Source of the DNA: Metallosphaera tengchongensis
Lineage (GTDB): Archaea; Thermoproteota; Thermoprotei_A; Sulfolobales; Sulfolobaceae
NCBI RefSeq assembly: GCF_013343295.1
Contig: NZ_CP049074.1
Span: 1,469,501 to 1,533,500 of the forward strand
Reading direction: 5' to 3'
DNA: 64,000 nucleotides
A model generated the notes under the pieces. The model was not told the DNA's origin. It was given only the letters and a program-made list of their open reading frames with translations, and searched no databases. Positions 11,970-21,218 of the stretch are shown piece by piece (positions within the stretch are counted from its first letter, which is position 1; each line of letters begins with the position of its first letter). A program made the translations under genes and the position numbers.

Positions 11970-12578
11970 TTAACCAAGTAAAACCTCATCCAGCCAACTT
12001 AGAAGAGGTGCACGATCCTTGGTTAGGTTGGTGAAACACCTCCAACCAGGAGGAACCCTGCACTGTTCGGAGAAGGGCAAGGTCAGCGCACCCACTGGGT
12101 ACTTTATAGAATATTCCAGAATTTGTTGATAATTATAAAAGCTGACTTTCGCTTCCACCGGAACCCTTCCCTCCACAATTAGGTCTGGAGTGTTGTGACT
12201 GCTTCTCCCCGAGAGTTTAGGGAGTGAGGTGTAAATCTCAGGTCTCCTTGAGACTGAGAAGCGAGATGACAGGACTAGATATACATACTCCTCGAACGCA
12301 GCCCCCATCAATTTGGAGAGCATTAGTACCCTGGACTTTCCAGGGTAGGCGAGCGCAGGTAAGGGGTCCACCTCAACTCCGGTCATCTTGGACAGCAGTT
12401 TTAGTCTGTCTAGGAGTAACCTCTCCCCGCTGGAGAGATGAAACCTGGGGGTTATTTCCCTATCTCCTATCCTAGCCGTTACCTGCCAACCGTCTGTGAA
12501 GACTAGAACCTCTCCATGCTCATCTGGATAAAGCAAGTCGTCCTTAAGGGTGTACCTGAATACCTTCACGGAGACCAC
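11970..12578 (-). CDS. Predicted PD-(D/E)xK nuclease-fold protein
   Basis: The 202-residue protein contains TPDLIVEGRVPVEAKVSFYN near residues 131-150, matching the PD-(D/E)xK core (Asp, then Glu-x-Lys after a short hairpin). This supports a restriction-like nuclease fold that could cleave DNA. The N-terminal half is strand-rich and unrecognised. The start is GTG. It lies 45 bases after a hypothetical gene on the same strand, so the two may form one transcript. No methylase is nearby, which argues against a classical restriction system; a repair or CRISPR-independent nuclease role is open. Confidence 0.7.
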   Translation of the reverse strand: MVSVKVFRYTLKDDLLYPDEHGEVLVFTDGWQVTARIGDREITPRFHLSSGERLLLDRLKLLSKMTGVEVDPLPALAYPGKSRVLMLSKLMGAAFEEYVYLVLSSRFSVSRRPEIYTSLPKLSGRSSHNTPDLIVEGRVPVEAKVSFYNYQQILEYSIKYPVGALTLPFSEQCRVPPGWRCFTNLTKDRAPLLSWLDEVLLG

Positions 12579-12623
12579 TTCGCACCTTTTAGAGCTCCTG
12601 GACCCAAAAAATCCTAAGGAGGG

Positions 12624-13094
12624 CTAAACCTGGTTCTTTGATTTCCATATCTCCAAGTGCATCTCTTTAGCCTTCTCGTCGTTGAAATCAACGCTCAGAT
12701 GGGCTCTCTGCGCCTCCTCGCAGTCTTCACAGTCGTAGAGGATCCAGCTACCCATGAACTCCCAGTCATGATAATATTCAATGGCTCTCCAGTTCCTCCT
12801 TTCAACTAGTTCCCTAACGTCCCTCAGCCGAGCCAGGGGGAACGTGACGTAGCCCTTTAACTTTATGAAGATAGGCCTCAGAAACTTCACGTTCATCGGG
12901 TGAATGAGGACAGTGACTTGAGAGTGAAATGGGGACAAGTCTGAGACCTTCACCACCTCGACTACGTTACTGGAGTTAACGTACACCGCTGCGTTCTCCA
13001 CGTCCTGAAACAGGTCCCTAAGGTAATCCCAACTGGGGGACTCCCCTCCTATTAGCCACGAAATCATAGGAAATCGTTTTAACGGGTAGTACAT
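12624..13094 (-). CDS. Hypothetical protein (156 residues)
   Basis: I do not recognise this protein. It mixes helices and strands, with a ELVERRNWRAIEYYHDWEF segment and a late acidic Cys pair (YDCEDCEEAQ) that could bind a metal but is not a standard zinc motif. It precedes the nuclease-fold gene by 45 bases on the same strand and diverges from another nuclease-fold-like gene 73 bases away. The context suggests a shared role in nucleic acid metabolism, as weak inference. Confidence 0.65.
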   Translation of the reverse strand: MYYPLKRFPMISWLIGGESPSWDYLRDLFQDVENAAVYVNSSNVVEVVKVSDLSPFHSQVTVLIHPMNVKFLRPIFIKLKGYVTFPLARLRDVRELVERRNWRAIEYYHDWEFMGSWILYDCEDCEEAQRAHLSVDFNDEKAKEMHLEIWKSKNQV

Positions 13095-13166
13095 AAGTTT
13101 TAGTTAGTGATGACGTGACGGTTTCCTGAACTGTGAGGAACGTTTCCCATTCCTGAGGAGAGGGAT

Positions 13167-13799
13167 ATGAAAAGGAGTTTCGAGGAAGAATTGAGAAATT
13201 TCATGGGTAGATTTGAAGGCGAAGACCCTAGGCTGAGGGATATCTATAGGCGAGTCGCTTCCTTGAGGACTATGAACTCTCATCACGCCATGATGGAGAT
13301 AGTGGTAGCGAACTACCTTCTAAGTGAGGGCAGGTCCGTGTTCGTTGAGGAGGAGCTAGATGGAAAGATACTGGACATTTACTCGCCAGAGCCAGGCGAC
13401 GTTATGGGGGTGGAGGTAGAGACTGGATACGTACCGGCTGAGTTTTCCCATGCCCCAGAGGAGTATTTGATGGCCAGGTTCTCCACTAAGATTGCCAGGT
13501 ACGGTCCACTTGTGGACAGGTTTTACATCGCCATATCGTCGTATCTGTTGCCCATGATTCCAGGGGAGTTGCTCAAGAGCCCTGAGGACAGGGATACTGA
13601 CCGTTTGAAAAACCTAGTGAGACTGATCAGGAAGTTCAACGGCTCTCCGGAGATAGACGTCAAGGGATTAACCAGAGCGAAGCTGGATGGTATTATGATG
13701 GTGGATCTCTCCAGAGTACAGGTGTACCATTTAGACCTTCAGGACGTGAGGTCCCTCACCCGAATCTTACGGCGGCATACAGGAAGAAGAAGGAGATGA
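13167..13799 (+). CDS. Hypothetical protein, possible restriction-like fold
   Basis: In this 210-residue protein, residues 36-90 run helix (MMEIVVANYLLSEGRSVFVEE), strand (ILDIYSPEPGD) and strand (VMGVEVETGYVP). That order, with Asp then Glu-x-Glu, resembles a PD-(D/E)xK-type core. The C-terminus is basic (RILRRHTGRRRR), which would suit nucleic acid binding. The ATG is preceded by GAGGAGAGGG, a likely ribosome site. The last 44 bases overlap the 3' end of the convergent dolichol-kinase-like gene. Function is not known. Confidence 0.65.
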   Translation: MKRSFEEELRNFMGRFEGEDPRLRDIYRRVASLRTMNSHHAMMEIVVANYLLSEGRSVFVEEELDGKILDIYSPEPGDVMGVEVETGYVPAEFSHAPEEYLMARFSTKIARYGPLVDRFYIAISSYLLPMIPGELLKSPEDRDTDRLKNLVRLIRKFNGSPEIDVKGLTRAKLDGIMMVDLSRVQVYHLDLQDVRSLTRILRRHTGRRRR

Positions 13800-14403
13800 A
13801 GGACACGCTCAAATTATCGTCAATGAAAGGTAGGATCTCCACGGCAGTAGCTATCACAGCTGAGAGGGAGCCAGGTATCGAGAGAAGTAGGAACCCCAAG
13901 GGTACTGAGAAGGCTAGCATACCCACTGAGCCCCAGAAGCCCTTGAATCTCCTCCCATAGACGTAATTCCTCACTATCCCAGTGATTCCGTCTCCAAATG
14001 ACATGAAGAGGAGAGGGAGTAAAGCTACGTAAAGGTATCTGTTCCCGAGTTCCCAGAAATTATGGTTAAGTATCCAGGAGATGAGGAGTATCGTACCGAA
14101 GGAGAATGAAAAATACACTTCTCCAAGGTTGTCGGACTCCTGGAACCAAGACAAAGGTTTACTGTAATGCCTCGCCAGGAGATAAGCCATCATTAAGTAG
14201 GACGCTACAATTACAACCAGGGGGGAGGAGAGAAGGAACGGTGCAGTGCAAGCTACAACTCCCCCTCCAGCCATGTGTATGAACTTTCTAGCTACGTAGT
14301 TGTTGGTCCTTTTCGCGACTACCTTTGAAATCTTCAAAGTGACCACTGCCACCCAGACTACATAGATGACCCCGACGAGTAAGTCCTTGATAGAAAGGAT
14401 CAT
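13756..14403 (-). CDS. Dolichol kinase / CTP-dependent polyprenol kinase-like membrane protein
   Basis: The 215-residue protein has about six to seven membrane helices. RKFIHMAGGGVVA (near residue 40), SDNLGEVYFSFSFG and FGDGITGIVRNYVYGRRFKG match the SEC59/DGK-CdsA-like family that uses CTP to phosphorylate or activate polyprenols. In Sulfolobales such an enzyme would feed lipid-linked sugar carriers for protein glycosylation. It is a single gene starting with ATG and overlapping its convergent neighbour by 44 bases at the 3' end. The exact substrate is inference. Confidence 0.75.
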   Translation of the reverse strand: MILSIKDLLVGVIYVVWVAVVTLKISKVVAKRTNNYVARKFIHMAGGGVVACTAPFLLSSPLVVIVASYLMMAYLLARHYSKPLSWFQESDNLGEVYFSFSFGTILLISWILNHNFWELGNRYLYVALLPLLFMSFGDGITGIVRNYVYGRRFKGFWGSVGMLAFSVPLGFLLLSIPGSLSAVIATAVEILPFIDDNLSVSFISFFFLYAAVRFG

Positions 14404-14460
14404 TGATCTTTCGCCATAGTTCGCGATTAAAAATCTATTCTAGTAAGGGGTTGGTCGAAT

Positions 14461-14520
14461 CGACTTCCCTCTAGCCCTGAGGGACGAGGCTTTCCTCAAC
14501 TTTGTAAGTTGAGGGAGTCG
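14461..14520. repeat. Solo IS left-end hairpin
   Basis: About 45 bases here match the sequence just before the intact tnpB element (22203-22245, inverted): both have GCGAGG- or ACGAGG-CTTTCCTCAACTTTGTAA. CCTCAACTT and AAGTTGAGG (14494-14502, 14506-14514) form a perfect 9-bp stem. An outer pair (14461-14471 with 14511-14520) extends it apart from one extra base. It sits alone between two genes with no tnpB beside it. Confidence 0.7.
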
Positions 14521-14575
14521 TACATTTACCGGTTTCCCCAGATTACTTTACCCTGATAGATCCATGCTCTTTACC

Positions 14576-15556
14576 CTATATCTCGTGGGGTTCTCGCCCT
14601 ATCGTAAAGTCCCCGACTTCAGAGAATCTCTCTGCGTAGTACTCCCTCTCAACTTCTCCCTTCATTATTAAGTCTAGCAAAAGCTTAGCTAATCCTGGTC
14701 CTACTTCAGCTCCATATCCGTCCAGTCCCCCAGCGTAATAAACGTTCTCTCCTATCTTTCCATAGGACGGTTTCATATCCGGAGTTCCCTCACAGAACTC
14801 TCCTGCGGTATATAGAGGGACGAAATGTCCAACTCTATCCCTCACCTTGGCCATGACCTCTTCCTTGTCTAGGCTCACCCTGTTCCCAGGAGGGGATTCC
14901 ACTGCCTTCCCGTCTCCAACTATGGCCATCCCAGTTGCTAACCCTATTACCGGTCTAGAGTAAAATCCCTTCTCGTAATCGTAAACGAAGTGACTTCCCA
15001 GTTCCCTTATCTTACTGTATATCAACGTAGCCCAACAGTAGTAGCTCTTACTCTTAACCCCAACTAAACACGGGTTCCAAGGTCCAGCTGTGACAATTAT
15101 CTTGTCAGCCTTCACCTGTTTCCCCCCAACCGATACGACCCCCTTACTTAGATCGATCTCAGCGCTCCCCTCGATATAGGGGACGGCGTAGATCAGCTTG
15201 GACACGTAAACTAACCTGTCCCCCCCTAGAGCAACTATTGCGTCAGATGAGATCCAACCCACGTACTCCTCCCTTATCTGGACGCCTACCTCTTGCCATT
15301 GGGTTATAACATCCATACTCACCTTTCCAATGGTCAATGAAGGGAACTCTCTCATGGGGACGTTGAACTCCCTGTAGAACTTCAGGCTCTCCATGGCCAG
15401 TTGAACGTCCTTTCCCTTGAGGAGAAGGGAGTGAATCAAGCTGGGGAAAACCCTTCTCTTCCTTGACTCTATGACCTTAACCTCGTGCCCAGCTTTGGTG
15501 AGCATAAAGTATAACGAACTCCCTAGGATACCCCTTCCCACTATTGCGAACTTCAA
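14576..15556 (-). CDS. FAD-dependent oxidoreductase (DadA/glycine-oxidase-like)
   Basis: From TTG 15556 the protein is about 326 residues and starts directly with the Rossmann beta strand KFAIVGRGILGSSLYFMLTKAG. The C-terminus has the FAD-closing YYAGGLDGYGAEVGPGLAKLL motif. The family oxidises secondary amines or D-amino acids to imines with O2 or a carrier. An ATG at 15622 would add 22 residues and overlap the divergent gene by 33 bases. I prefer 15556 because a TATA-like TTTTAAAT lies about 26 bases before it and the flavin fold normally begins there. The substrate is unknown. Confidence 0.8.
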   Translation of the reverse strand: MKFAIVGRGILGSSLYFMLTKAGHEVKVIESRKRRVFPSLIHSLLLKGKDVQLAMESLKFYREFNVPMREFPSLTIGKVSMDVITQWQEVGVQIREEYVGWISSDAIVALGGDRLVYVSKLIYAVPYIEGSAEIDLSKGVVSVGGKQVKADKIIVTAGPWNPCLVGVKSKSYYCWATLIYSKIRELGSHFVYDYEKGFYSRPVIGLATGMAIVGDGKAVESPPGNRVSLDKEEVMAKVRDRVGHFVPLYTAGEFCEGTPDMKPSYGKIGENVYYAGGLDGYGAEVGPGLAKLLLDLIMKGEVEREYYAERFSEVGDFTIGREPHEI

Positions 15557-15589
15557 CGACTTTTTGTTCTTGGACAGGGATTTAAAATT

Positions 15590-16402
15590 ATGGAGATATT
15601 CGAGGGGTTCATGGTAGTCCACAAGGGAGTTACATGGTCAGTGAAGGGGTGCTATCACCCTGAGGGTTTCGCCGTAGCTATGCCTAGATATGTTGACGGT
15701 AGGAAAATTAAGACCCTTAAGGAGGGTCTAGAGTTCGTCAGGTCTAGGTTTCCAGAATACCTCAAGTTAGTTAAGGAGATAGGTTTTCAAGTCCCGTTGG
15801 TCCCCCTCAAGGAAAGTGTCGTTTTGAACCCTTTCCTCGTGTCCCTTGAGGGAACAGTGAATAAATTCAAGTCCCTGTTTAAGAACACCGGTGTGACAGG
15901 AAGTTATCTCTACCTAGGGAAGGGACATGACATGGACTTGGTCAGCACCGATGTGGGCAACGTCGAGATTCTCAAGGAACTTAGAAGGAAAGGGGTTACA
16001 TCCCCCCTTGAGGAGGTCAATGAGACTGAGTTGGAATCGCTCCCGAAGGAGGACTTTCAACAACTGAAGAGAAGGAGGATAACAGAGGGGATCTTCATGG
16101 GGGTACCCTATACCTTTAAGATTGTCGAGTGCGAGAGTTTTGGAGAAGTGACTAAGGTAGAGAACTTCAAGGATACTGTGAAGATCATCAGAGTGACAAA
16201 ACCTTACTCCCTCCCAGTTAAATACTACACGGATGTAGGAGTGACCATAACAAGTTTCAGGACTAGGTTCACGGAGTTACCTCCAGGTACAAAACTCAGG
16301 GTGAAAGGCCTCCTCCTCCATAGAGACTTCCTTGATTTAGACCTTGATCTTGCTGAGGAAGTGAGGATTGTGCAACTTGGCGGAGCTGATCCAGCCTCCT
16401 GA
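15590..16402 (+). CDS. Predicted nucleotidyltransferase-like protein
   Basis: The 270-residue protein resembles the archaeal family annotated as 'DNA polymerase beta-like nucleotidyltransferase'. It has the N-terminal GVTWSVKGCYHPEGFAVAMP box and, near residues 100-125, GSYLYLGKGHDMDLVSTDV where a Gly-Ser...Asp-x-Asp arrangement is expected of such enzymes. Residues 170-260 form a separate strand-rich domain (TKPYSLPVKYYTDVGVTIT) that may bind nucleic acid. The 3' end overlaps the convergent membrane protein gene by 107 bases. Biochemical activity is not known. Confidence 0.65.
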   Translation: MEIFEGFMVVHKGVTWSVKGCYHPEGFAVAMPRYVDGRKIKTLKEGLEFVRSRFPEYLKLVKEIGFQVPLVPLKESVVLNPFLVSLEGTVNKFKSLFKNTGVTGSYLYLGKGHDMDLVSTDVGNVEILKELRRKGVTSPLEEVNETELESLPKEDFQQLKRRRITEGIFMGVPYTFKIVECESFGEVTKVENFKDTVKIIRVTKPYSLPVKYYTDVGVTITSFRTRFTELPPGTKLRVKGLLLHRDFLDLDLDLAEEVRIVQLGGADPAS

Positions 16403-16949
16403 CCAACAGCCCAAAGGTAAAACCGTTGGTCAAAATGGTAGCTATCTCTAGACCCATGGCATCCGGGACGTACCTCCCCCCTAGACCTACCTGCCCCATT
16501 AGGATTATCAAGTTCCTGAACTTGGAGATTTGTCCTCCTAGATAATATACTAGAGGAATAACGTTAAGTAGAGGTATTTGGTTTATCACCGAAAACACGA
16601 GTAAGACAAGGAAAGTTTTCAGTGAACTTTCCCTTGTATAATTCAAAATTTTCAAGTTTTGGTAACCGTAGAGGTAAATGGGGGAGTTCACGGGCTGAGT
16701 CTCGATGAGGGTTTTCAAACGCTCAACTAATGAGCTGTACTGTCGTCTGCTGTCCTCTACGACCGCAATGGTCTCATACACTAAAGCTACACCAGTAATG
16801 AAGTAAATTGCTAGAAATAGACCAACTAGAGAGGAAACGCTAGCAAGAGTAGGCTTACCCCCCAAAAGGCTTATGGGAAGGCTCAGCAGAGCCAAGAGCC
16901 CTGACACCGCATGAACCATCCCTATCAAAGTAGATCCTGTACCTCTCAT
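16296..16949 (-). CDS. Hypothetical multi-pass membrane protein
   Basis: The 217-residue protein has four or five predicted membrane helices (about residues 8-28, 34-58, 110-135 and 160-185), a soluble central loop and a Gln/Gly-rich cytoplasmic tail. No family is recognised. A TATA-like ttatatac on the minus strand at 16972-16978 lies about 25 bases before the ATG, so the mRNA is probably leaderless. The last 107 bases run antisense through the end of the nucleotidyltransferase-like gene, an unusually long convergent overlap. Confidence 0.65.
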   Translation of the reverse strand: MRGTGSTLIGMVHAVSGLLALLSLPISLLGGKPTLASVSSLVGLFLAIYFITGVALVYETIAVVEDSRRQYSSLVERLKTLIETQPVNSPIYLYGYQNLKILNYTRESSLKTFLVLLVFSVINQIPLLNVIPLVYYLGGQISKFRNLIILMGQVGLGGRYVPDAMGLEIATILTNGFTFGLLVRRLDQLRQVAQSSLPQQDQGLNQGSLYGGGGLSP

Positions 16950-16988
16950 AAGTGTTTTTATGAACTAAGAGTATATAACTTGATTCCA

Positions 16989-17528
16989 ATGAGTCACTCT
17001 CATCAGAGCCACAGGGAAATGGCCCCGAAGAAGCTAGGCTTTTACGTGATAACCGTGAGCACCTCAAGGTACCAGAAGTTTGAGAAGAGGGAACCAGTGG
17101 TTGATGAGTCTGGGGACAGGATTAAGGAGGCTGTCATAAAAAACGGACATGAACTAGTAGGGTACTCCTTAGTGCCCGATGATAAGCTGATGATATTGAA
17201 GGCTGTGGTAGACGCTGTGCTTATGGAAAAGGTGGATGTAATAGTGACCACTGGAGGTACTGGTTACACCCAGTCTGACGTCACAGTGGAAACTGTTAGG
17301 GGCGTTCTGGACAGGGAGATAGAGGGCTTCGGAGACGTATTTAGATCCCTAAGTTTAAGGGAGCCTGCGGTCGAGGCTGCAGCGTATTTAAGCAAGGCGA
17401 GCGCTGGGATAATCAAGGGGAAAGTGGTATACATGCTCCCAGGGTCCCCAGACGCTGTGAAGCTTGGTATGGAAAAGCTAGTGATTCCAGAAGCCCCTCA
17501 CCTAGTGTTTCTGGCACGTTCAAAATGA
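16989..17528 (+). CDS. moaB: Molybdenum cofactor biosynthesis protein MoaB/MogA family
   Basis: The 179-residue protein adenylylates molybdopterin before metal insertion. [16 protein letters not shown] is the substrate-binding signature, followed by the [15 protein letters not shown] ending of the fold. The start at 16989 ([17 protein letters not shown]) is chosen over an upstream ATG at 16911 because Sulfolobales homologues begin in the same His-rich way and the extra 26 codons overlap the divergent gene. The cofactor would serve the molybdenum hydroxylase encoded at 3.5 kb, although the genes are not linked. Confidence 0.9.
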   Translation: MSHSHQSHREMAPKKLGFYVITVSTSRYQKFEKREPVVDESGDRIKEAVIKNGHELVGYSLVPDDKLMILKAVVDAVLMEKVDVIVTTGGTGYTQSDVTVETVRGVLDREIEGFGDVFRSLSLREPAVEAAAYLSKASAGIIKGKVVYMLPGSPDAVKLGMEKLVIPEAPHLVFLARSK

Positions 17529-17536
17529 GCTGCAAA

Positions 17537-17574
17537 AAGGACAGTAAGCCTCGTCCTTTAGGGCAGTAGTGAGG
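17537..17574. terminator. IS-end-like hairpin between convergent genes
   Basis: AGCCTCGTCCTTTAGGGC followed by AGTAGTGAGGTT can fold with CCTC/GAGG outer and GTCCT/AGGGC inner pairing. It resembles the right-end hairpin of the local tnpB elements. It fills the 46-base gap between moaB and the convergent Fe-S gene and probably ends both transcripts. Confidence 0.5.
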
Positions 17575-19419
17575 TTAGGTCGTCCATACCTCCCTAATCT
17601 TTTTCTCAAGGATTTCCTTCACTTTAGAACCCTTAATGGGCTCAAGCTCGTTCATCTTGACGTAAATGTACACCAAGTCAGCTGGATTCTTCCCCTTTAG
17701 ATAAGAGCCTATGAGCTCGTTCATAAAAGAGTCCAGTATACCCTCGTCTATCCCCTCGTACCACGAGAGGTCCTGGATAACGTCTTGGTTCTTGCTTAGG
17801 AGGTTGACAAGTTCGCTCTGTATCTGAGTGAGATCACTCCCCTTCTCGACCTCAAGCAAGTCCAAATAGCTTAAGATCTTCAACTTCTTGGAAGCTAATG
17901 GGCAAAGACTTACCTTGGACGAGGTAACTTTCGAGTCCCTGGACGGCTCACCGTTGACCATCTCCATAAACGCGAAACTGCAGCTTTCATCTCCCTTAAC
18001 GTCCCCCCTGTACATACACGTCTTATGAACGGTGAGAGAGTTCAGCCTCTCCTTGACTTCCTTAGGTAGAGCATCGAACAAGAAAATGACGTCCACCACA
18101 TTCCTAGGTTTTGCCCGGAGCAAGTAAACTCTCTCCTCAGGGGTAAGGGTATAGATCTCCTCAACTCCCTCTGGTACCTTTATTTCCTCACCTTTAACTA
18201 GTTTCTCTAAAGTAGTGTCTACGGTAATTATTCCCAGTCTTACGTCCTTTGAGAGGAAGTATCTAATCGCAGTTAAAGCCTGCTCAAGAAGACCGTCTGA
18301 TATTGGCGTTATTACCAAGGCTTTCTTGCTGGGAAGGGAGACGGAGACGGACGAGGTCTTATCCTTGGGCCTTGAGCTGACCTTCAGGTCTTTCACGATC
18401 TCAAGCTTTGCAGGGCAGACCTCCTCGCACTTACCGCAGAAGTTACAAGTGGCGAACTGGCTCTCCATGCCCTGAGCCTTTGCGATGAAGAACCCAAGGG
18501 GAGAGTAATCCTTATCCCCCCTCTGGTCTACGTGTGGACAGACGTAAACGCATTTACCACACAGGATACATCCGGAGAAGAGGTCTGGAGAGTTGTCGTC
18601 AGAATAAGGTAAAAGGTACTGCTGTGGTAGGTTAAGAGGTAAGTTGGAGGAAACTATGAACTTAGACACGTCCTTTCTAAGGAAGATTATGACCTGGTCA
18701 GCACCGCTGAAGAGAGTGTCGCTGAGCTCTTGAGTATTGATATATCCAAAATACTTGTACCTGTAGTTTCCAGTCTCAAAGAAATAGGGCCTGTCGGGAA
18801 CCATGTCATCCAATTTGTCCTTTAAGAGCTCCTCCCTAGCCTGAGGGTAAGAAACGTAGAGGGCAGAGGAATCGCCCCTCTTAATGATCGTCACGTCCCT
18901 GAACGCAGGAAGCCCTGTGGAGTACCAGTACTTAACCCTATTTAGGAGGAAGCTTAAGCTCCTCTCCAACTTCTTGTACACCAAAGGCCTTAGATCCTTT
19001 CTAATGGTCACTGAAGTTATTGTACCTCCCCTATATTGCCCGACGTAGACTTTACCCTCAGCCACTGCCTCTACTTCAACCCTTCTCCTCAGCGAACCAA
19101 ACTCGTTAAAGCCGAAGAAACCGTCCTCGTAGTAGACTGAACCACCTACGCTAGCCTCAAGGGGACCAAACACCTCTAAACTAAAGTTGACTAGGTCAGA
19201 CCAAGGGGTCCCAGCTTTCACCCTAATCCTGTCCCCCAGGTCCTCTACTCCCCTGAGGTCAGTTAGGTCTAGTACGGTCTCCCCGCTCTCTCCCCTAAAG
19301 TACTCGTACCTCGGCTTTCCGTCGGTCATTGCGTCCTCCGTTTTGAAGACTCTAATGACTTGCTTTGGCGTCTCTCCCCTCCTGGTCCGCGATATGGCCG
19401 AATAGATGATGCCTGCCAC
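17575..19419 (-). CDS. FAD/Fe-S oxidoreductase (GlcD-like domain fused to two 4Fe-4S clusters)
   Basis: The 614-residue protein has a degenerate FAD-linked oxidase N-terminus (residues 40-260; VFGPLEASVGGSVYYEDG resembles the PCMH FAD loop). A bacterial-ferredoxin domain follows, with CILCGKCVYVCPHV and CNFCGKCEEVCPAK, giving two complete CxxCxxCxxxCP sets. The C-terminal 240 residues are less conserved and carry a few Cys but no full CCG motif. It probably oxidises a hydroxyacid or similar and passes electrons to the chain. It is a single gene. The start at 19419 is the one that leaves the FAD domain intact; the substrate is unknown. Confidence 0.75.
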   Translation of the reverse strand: MAGIIYSAISRTRRGETPKQVIRVFKTEDAMTDGKPRYEYFRGESGETVLDLTDLRGVEDLGDRIRVKAGTPWSDLVNFSLEVFGPLEASVGGSVYYEDGFFGFNEFGSLRRRVEVEAVAEGKVYVGQYRGGTITSVTIRKDLRPLVYKKLERSLSFLLNRVKYWYSTGLPAFRDVTIIKRGDSSALYVSYPQAREELLKDKLDDMVPDRPYFFETGNYRYKYFGYINTQELSDTLFSGADQVIIFLRKDVSKFIVSSNLPLNLPQQYLLPYSDDNSPDLFSGCILCGKCVYVCPHVDQRGDKDYSPLGFFIAKAQGMESQFATCNFCGKCEEVCPAKLEIVKDLKVSSRPKDKTSSVSVSLPSKKALVITPISDGLLEQALTAIRYFLSKDVRLGIITVDTTLEKLVKGEEIKVPEGVEEIYTLTPEERVYLLRAKPRNVVDVIFLFDALPKEVKERLNSLTVHKTCMYRGDVKGDESCSFAFMEMVNGEPSRDSKVTSSKVSLCPLASKKLKILSYLDLLEVEKGSDLTQIQSELVNLLSKNQDVIQDLSWYEGIDEGILDSFMNELIGSYLKGKNPADLVYIYVKMNELEPIKGSKVKEILEKKIREVWTT

Positions 19420-19541
19420 ACTATGTAGAATGAATGTGAAGATTAAATAGTCTCTTTATAATTTGTAGTGATATAAGAAACGTAAACGATGACATGCTCC
19501 TGGATTACCTCGAACATAAAATACGAGGTGATGGATCCTCA
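19420..19541. promoter_or_regulatory. Upstream region of the FAD/Fe-S gene
   Basis: An AT-rich stretch (TTTATAATTTGTAG near 19454-19468) on the side of the minus-strand gene probably contains its promoter. No other structure was seen. Confidence 0.3.
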
Positions 19542-19850
19542 TGGGATTGGGTTTCATCGGATCTCATATAACTTAATATCAACCATCAACCCTTGGGCTT
19601 CACGGTAGTAGAGCAAGGAACTCGGTCTCACCCCCTATCGATCCAAGGGATGAACCCGACCTACCTGATGGGTGAGGGAACCAGCACGCCTTGGGCCGTG
19701 CATACCCTTATCTACCTTCCTAGGTACAGGCCCATACATGGGCGAGACCCTTAGCGGTGAAACGTCTTCAACTATCCAGATTATATAGACATTAATAGCC
19801 TCACGGAAGTTGTTCATTATGGTGTCGAAAGAAGGCTGGATGAGAACCTA
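19542..19850 (-). mobile_element. Decayed IS remnant (end fragment)
   Basis: The left edge (GGGATTGGGTTTCATCGGAT) matches the left end of the decayed element at 25004 (GGGATTTGGATTTCACAGGA). Both continue with a shared CAACCCTT-GGCTTCACGG block. A 60-codon open frame on the minus strand holds AGSLTHQVGRVHPLDR, similar to SGFLTIQVGQGHPLGD read in the other copy. No intact transposase remains. The family is not identified. Confidence 0.55.
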
Positions 19851-19965
19851 AGGAAAAGCACAGGTCTCAAAAGCCTTTGCCTTTTCTTTCTTTGAATGAA
19901 ATATTATTCAACCTAATTTATTAGGAACCATAAAACATGAACAGAACATCCGTCAATATGCAAAA

Positions 19966-20000
19966 CTGACTTCTAGCCCATATAAATTGCGGGACTACCC
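19966..20000 (-). repeat. Right end of a decayed tnpB element
   Basis: ACTGACTTCTAGCCCATATA followed by AATTGCGGGACTACCC aligns, inverted, with the right-end hairpin of the intact copy at 23436-23472. It marks the 3' boundary of the pseudogene beside it. Confidence 0.6.
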
Positions 20001-21143
20001 TCATTAGTTCATGGCTACATATCTCATCTGAGGGAAATCGAGAGGGTCAGAGACCCCTCCCATAGAGGCTCATAACCACAATAACATCGCTATCGTTCTC
20101 ACAACCACAACTAAAACAACGATAATCCTAAGTCTTACCTCTTCCATTTCTTTATTGCACTTGGGACAATGAGTGAAGGAGTAGTCTGGGTAAACATATA
20201 TTACCTTTGCCATTTTCTCTTAGCCTGCCACTCAATCCAGTATTGAAACCTACGGTACTGCATTAAGTACAGCTTGTCCCTGAACTGTGCCGGTAGCTTC
20301 TTCATGCTCTTTATGAGCTTTTTAAGTCCTCCAAGAAGATGGCTGAGACGTTGAACGACTTAGCTACATCTGCAATCCATTTCCCAACTTCTTAGGGAGT
20401 CCTCCAAGACGTTTTAACCTTCCTATGGTATGATCTTATCCTATTTAGGACCCTGTCGTTCTCTTTCCACCTCTTCTCATGCTTCTTCTGAAGTTGCTGG
20501 GCTAAGCTCTTGTCTTGGTGGGCGTCATCCAACCTAGTAGGTATCCTAACGTAGTGTCCGTCATCTTTGCCTACAACTACTTCAGCCCTGTTAATGTCCA
20601 CGTCAACGCTGTCTTTGACTTCAGGCTCTTTCCACCCTTCTTCAGAAGAGTGACCTTTGGGTACGCCCTGCCATCCCTCAATACCAGCCTAGCCTTCTCG
20701 ACTCTCAGTCCTTGCAGAAAGTTAGGTCCCTAGGGTAGCCCTCTATTGATGTTTCGCCAACTCCTGCTATTCTCACAACCATCCTATCGAAGTCAATGGA
20801 GTACGATTGTCCTGGTGTTAACCAGACAAAGAGCCTCCTTATTACTGGGTACCTACCATGCTTAGGGTTTTTAGCCGCGACTTATAGATCGCTAAGGCGT
20901 CCATGTAGCAGTCTATGGGTACCTTTGACGGTAGACCGTACTTTTGCCTTAAGATCTAATAAGTACCGTTGGGCGTTTCCGTCTAGAGCTTCTTTGGTCT
21001 GTTATCCCTCAACCACTCTAAAACGAAATGCAGACCTCGTCTATAACTAGATACAAGAGAGAGCAGAGGGCGGTGGGGGAAATCTTCATTGCAACTGTGG
21101 CTCTGATTTGGTTCTTACCCTTGTCTCTAAGCCCTGTGCCCAC
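20001..21143 (-). pseudogene. tnpB: tnpB pseudogene, copy 1
   Basis: Segments on the minus strand match the intact TnpB at 22287 along its length, from VEPHRLS-type N-terminal codons near 21100 to the zinc finger and the LTLST tail near 20040. A readable middle piece (20392-20601) has [20 protein letters not shown], where the intact protein has [20 protein letters not shown]. Many stops and frameshifts interrupt it, the start codon is lost, and its left end (near 21150-21215) still carries the GGGGGCGAGG hairpin. It is inactive. Confidence 0.8.
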
Positions 21144-21218
21144 AATAAGGGGTAGAGGAAAGGGATTTACATACTTTCCACATCCCCGCCCTAGGGGGCG
21201 AGGATTGCCCTTCCTCTG

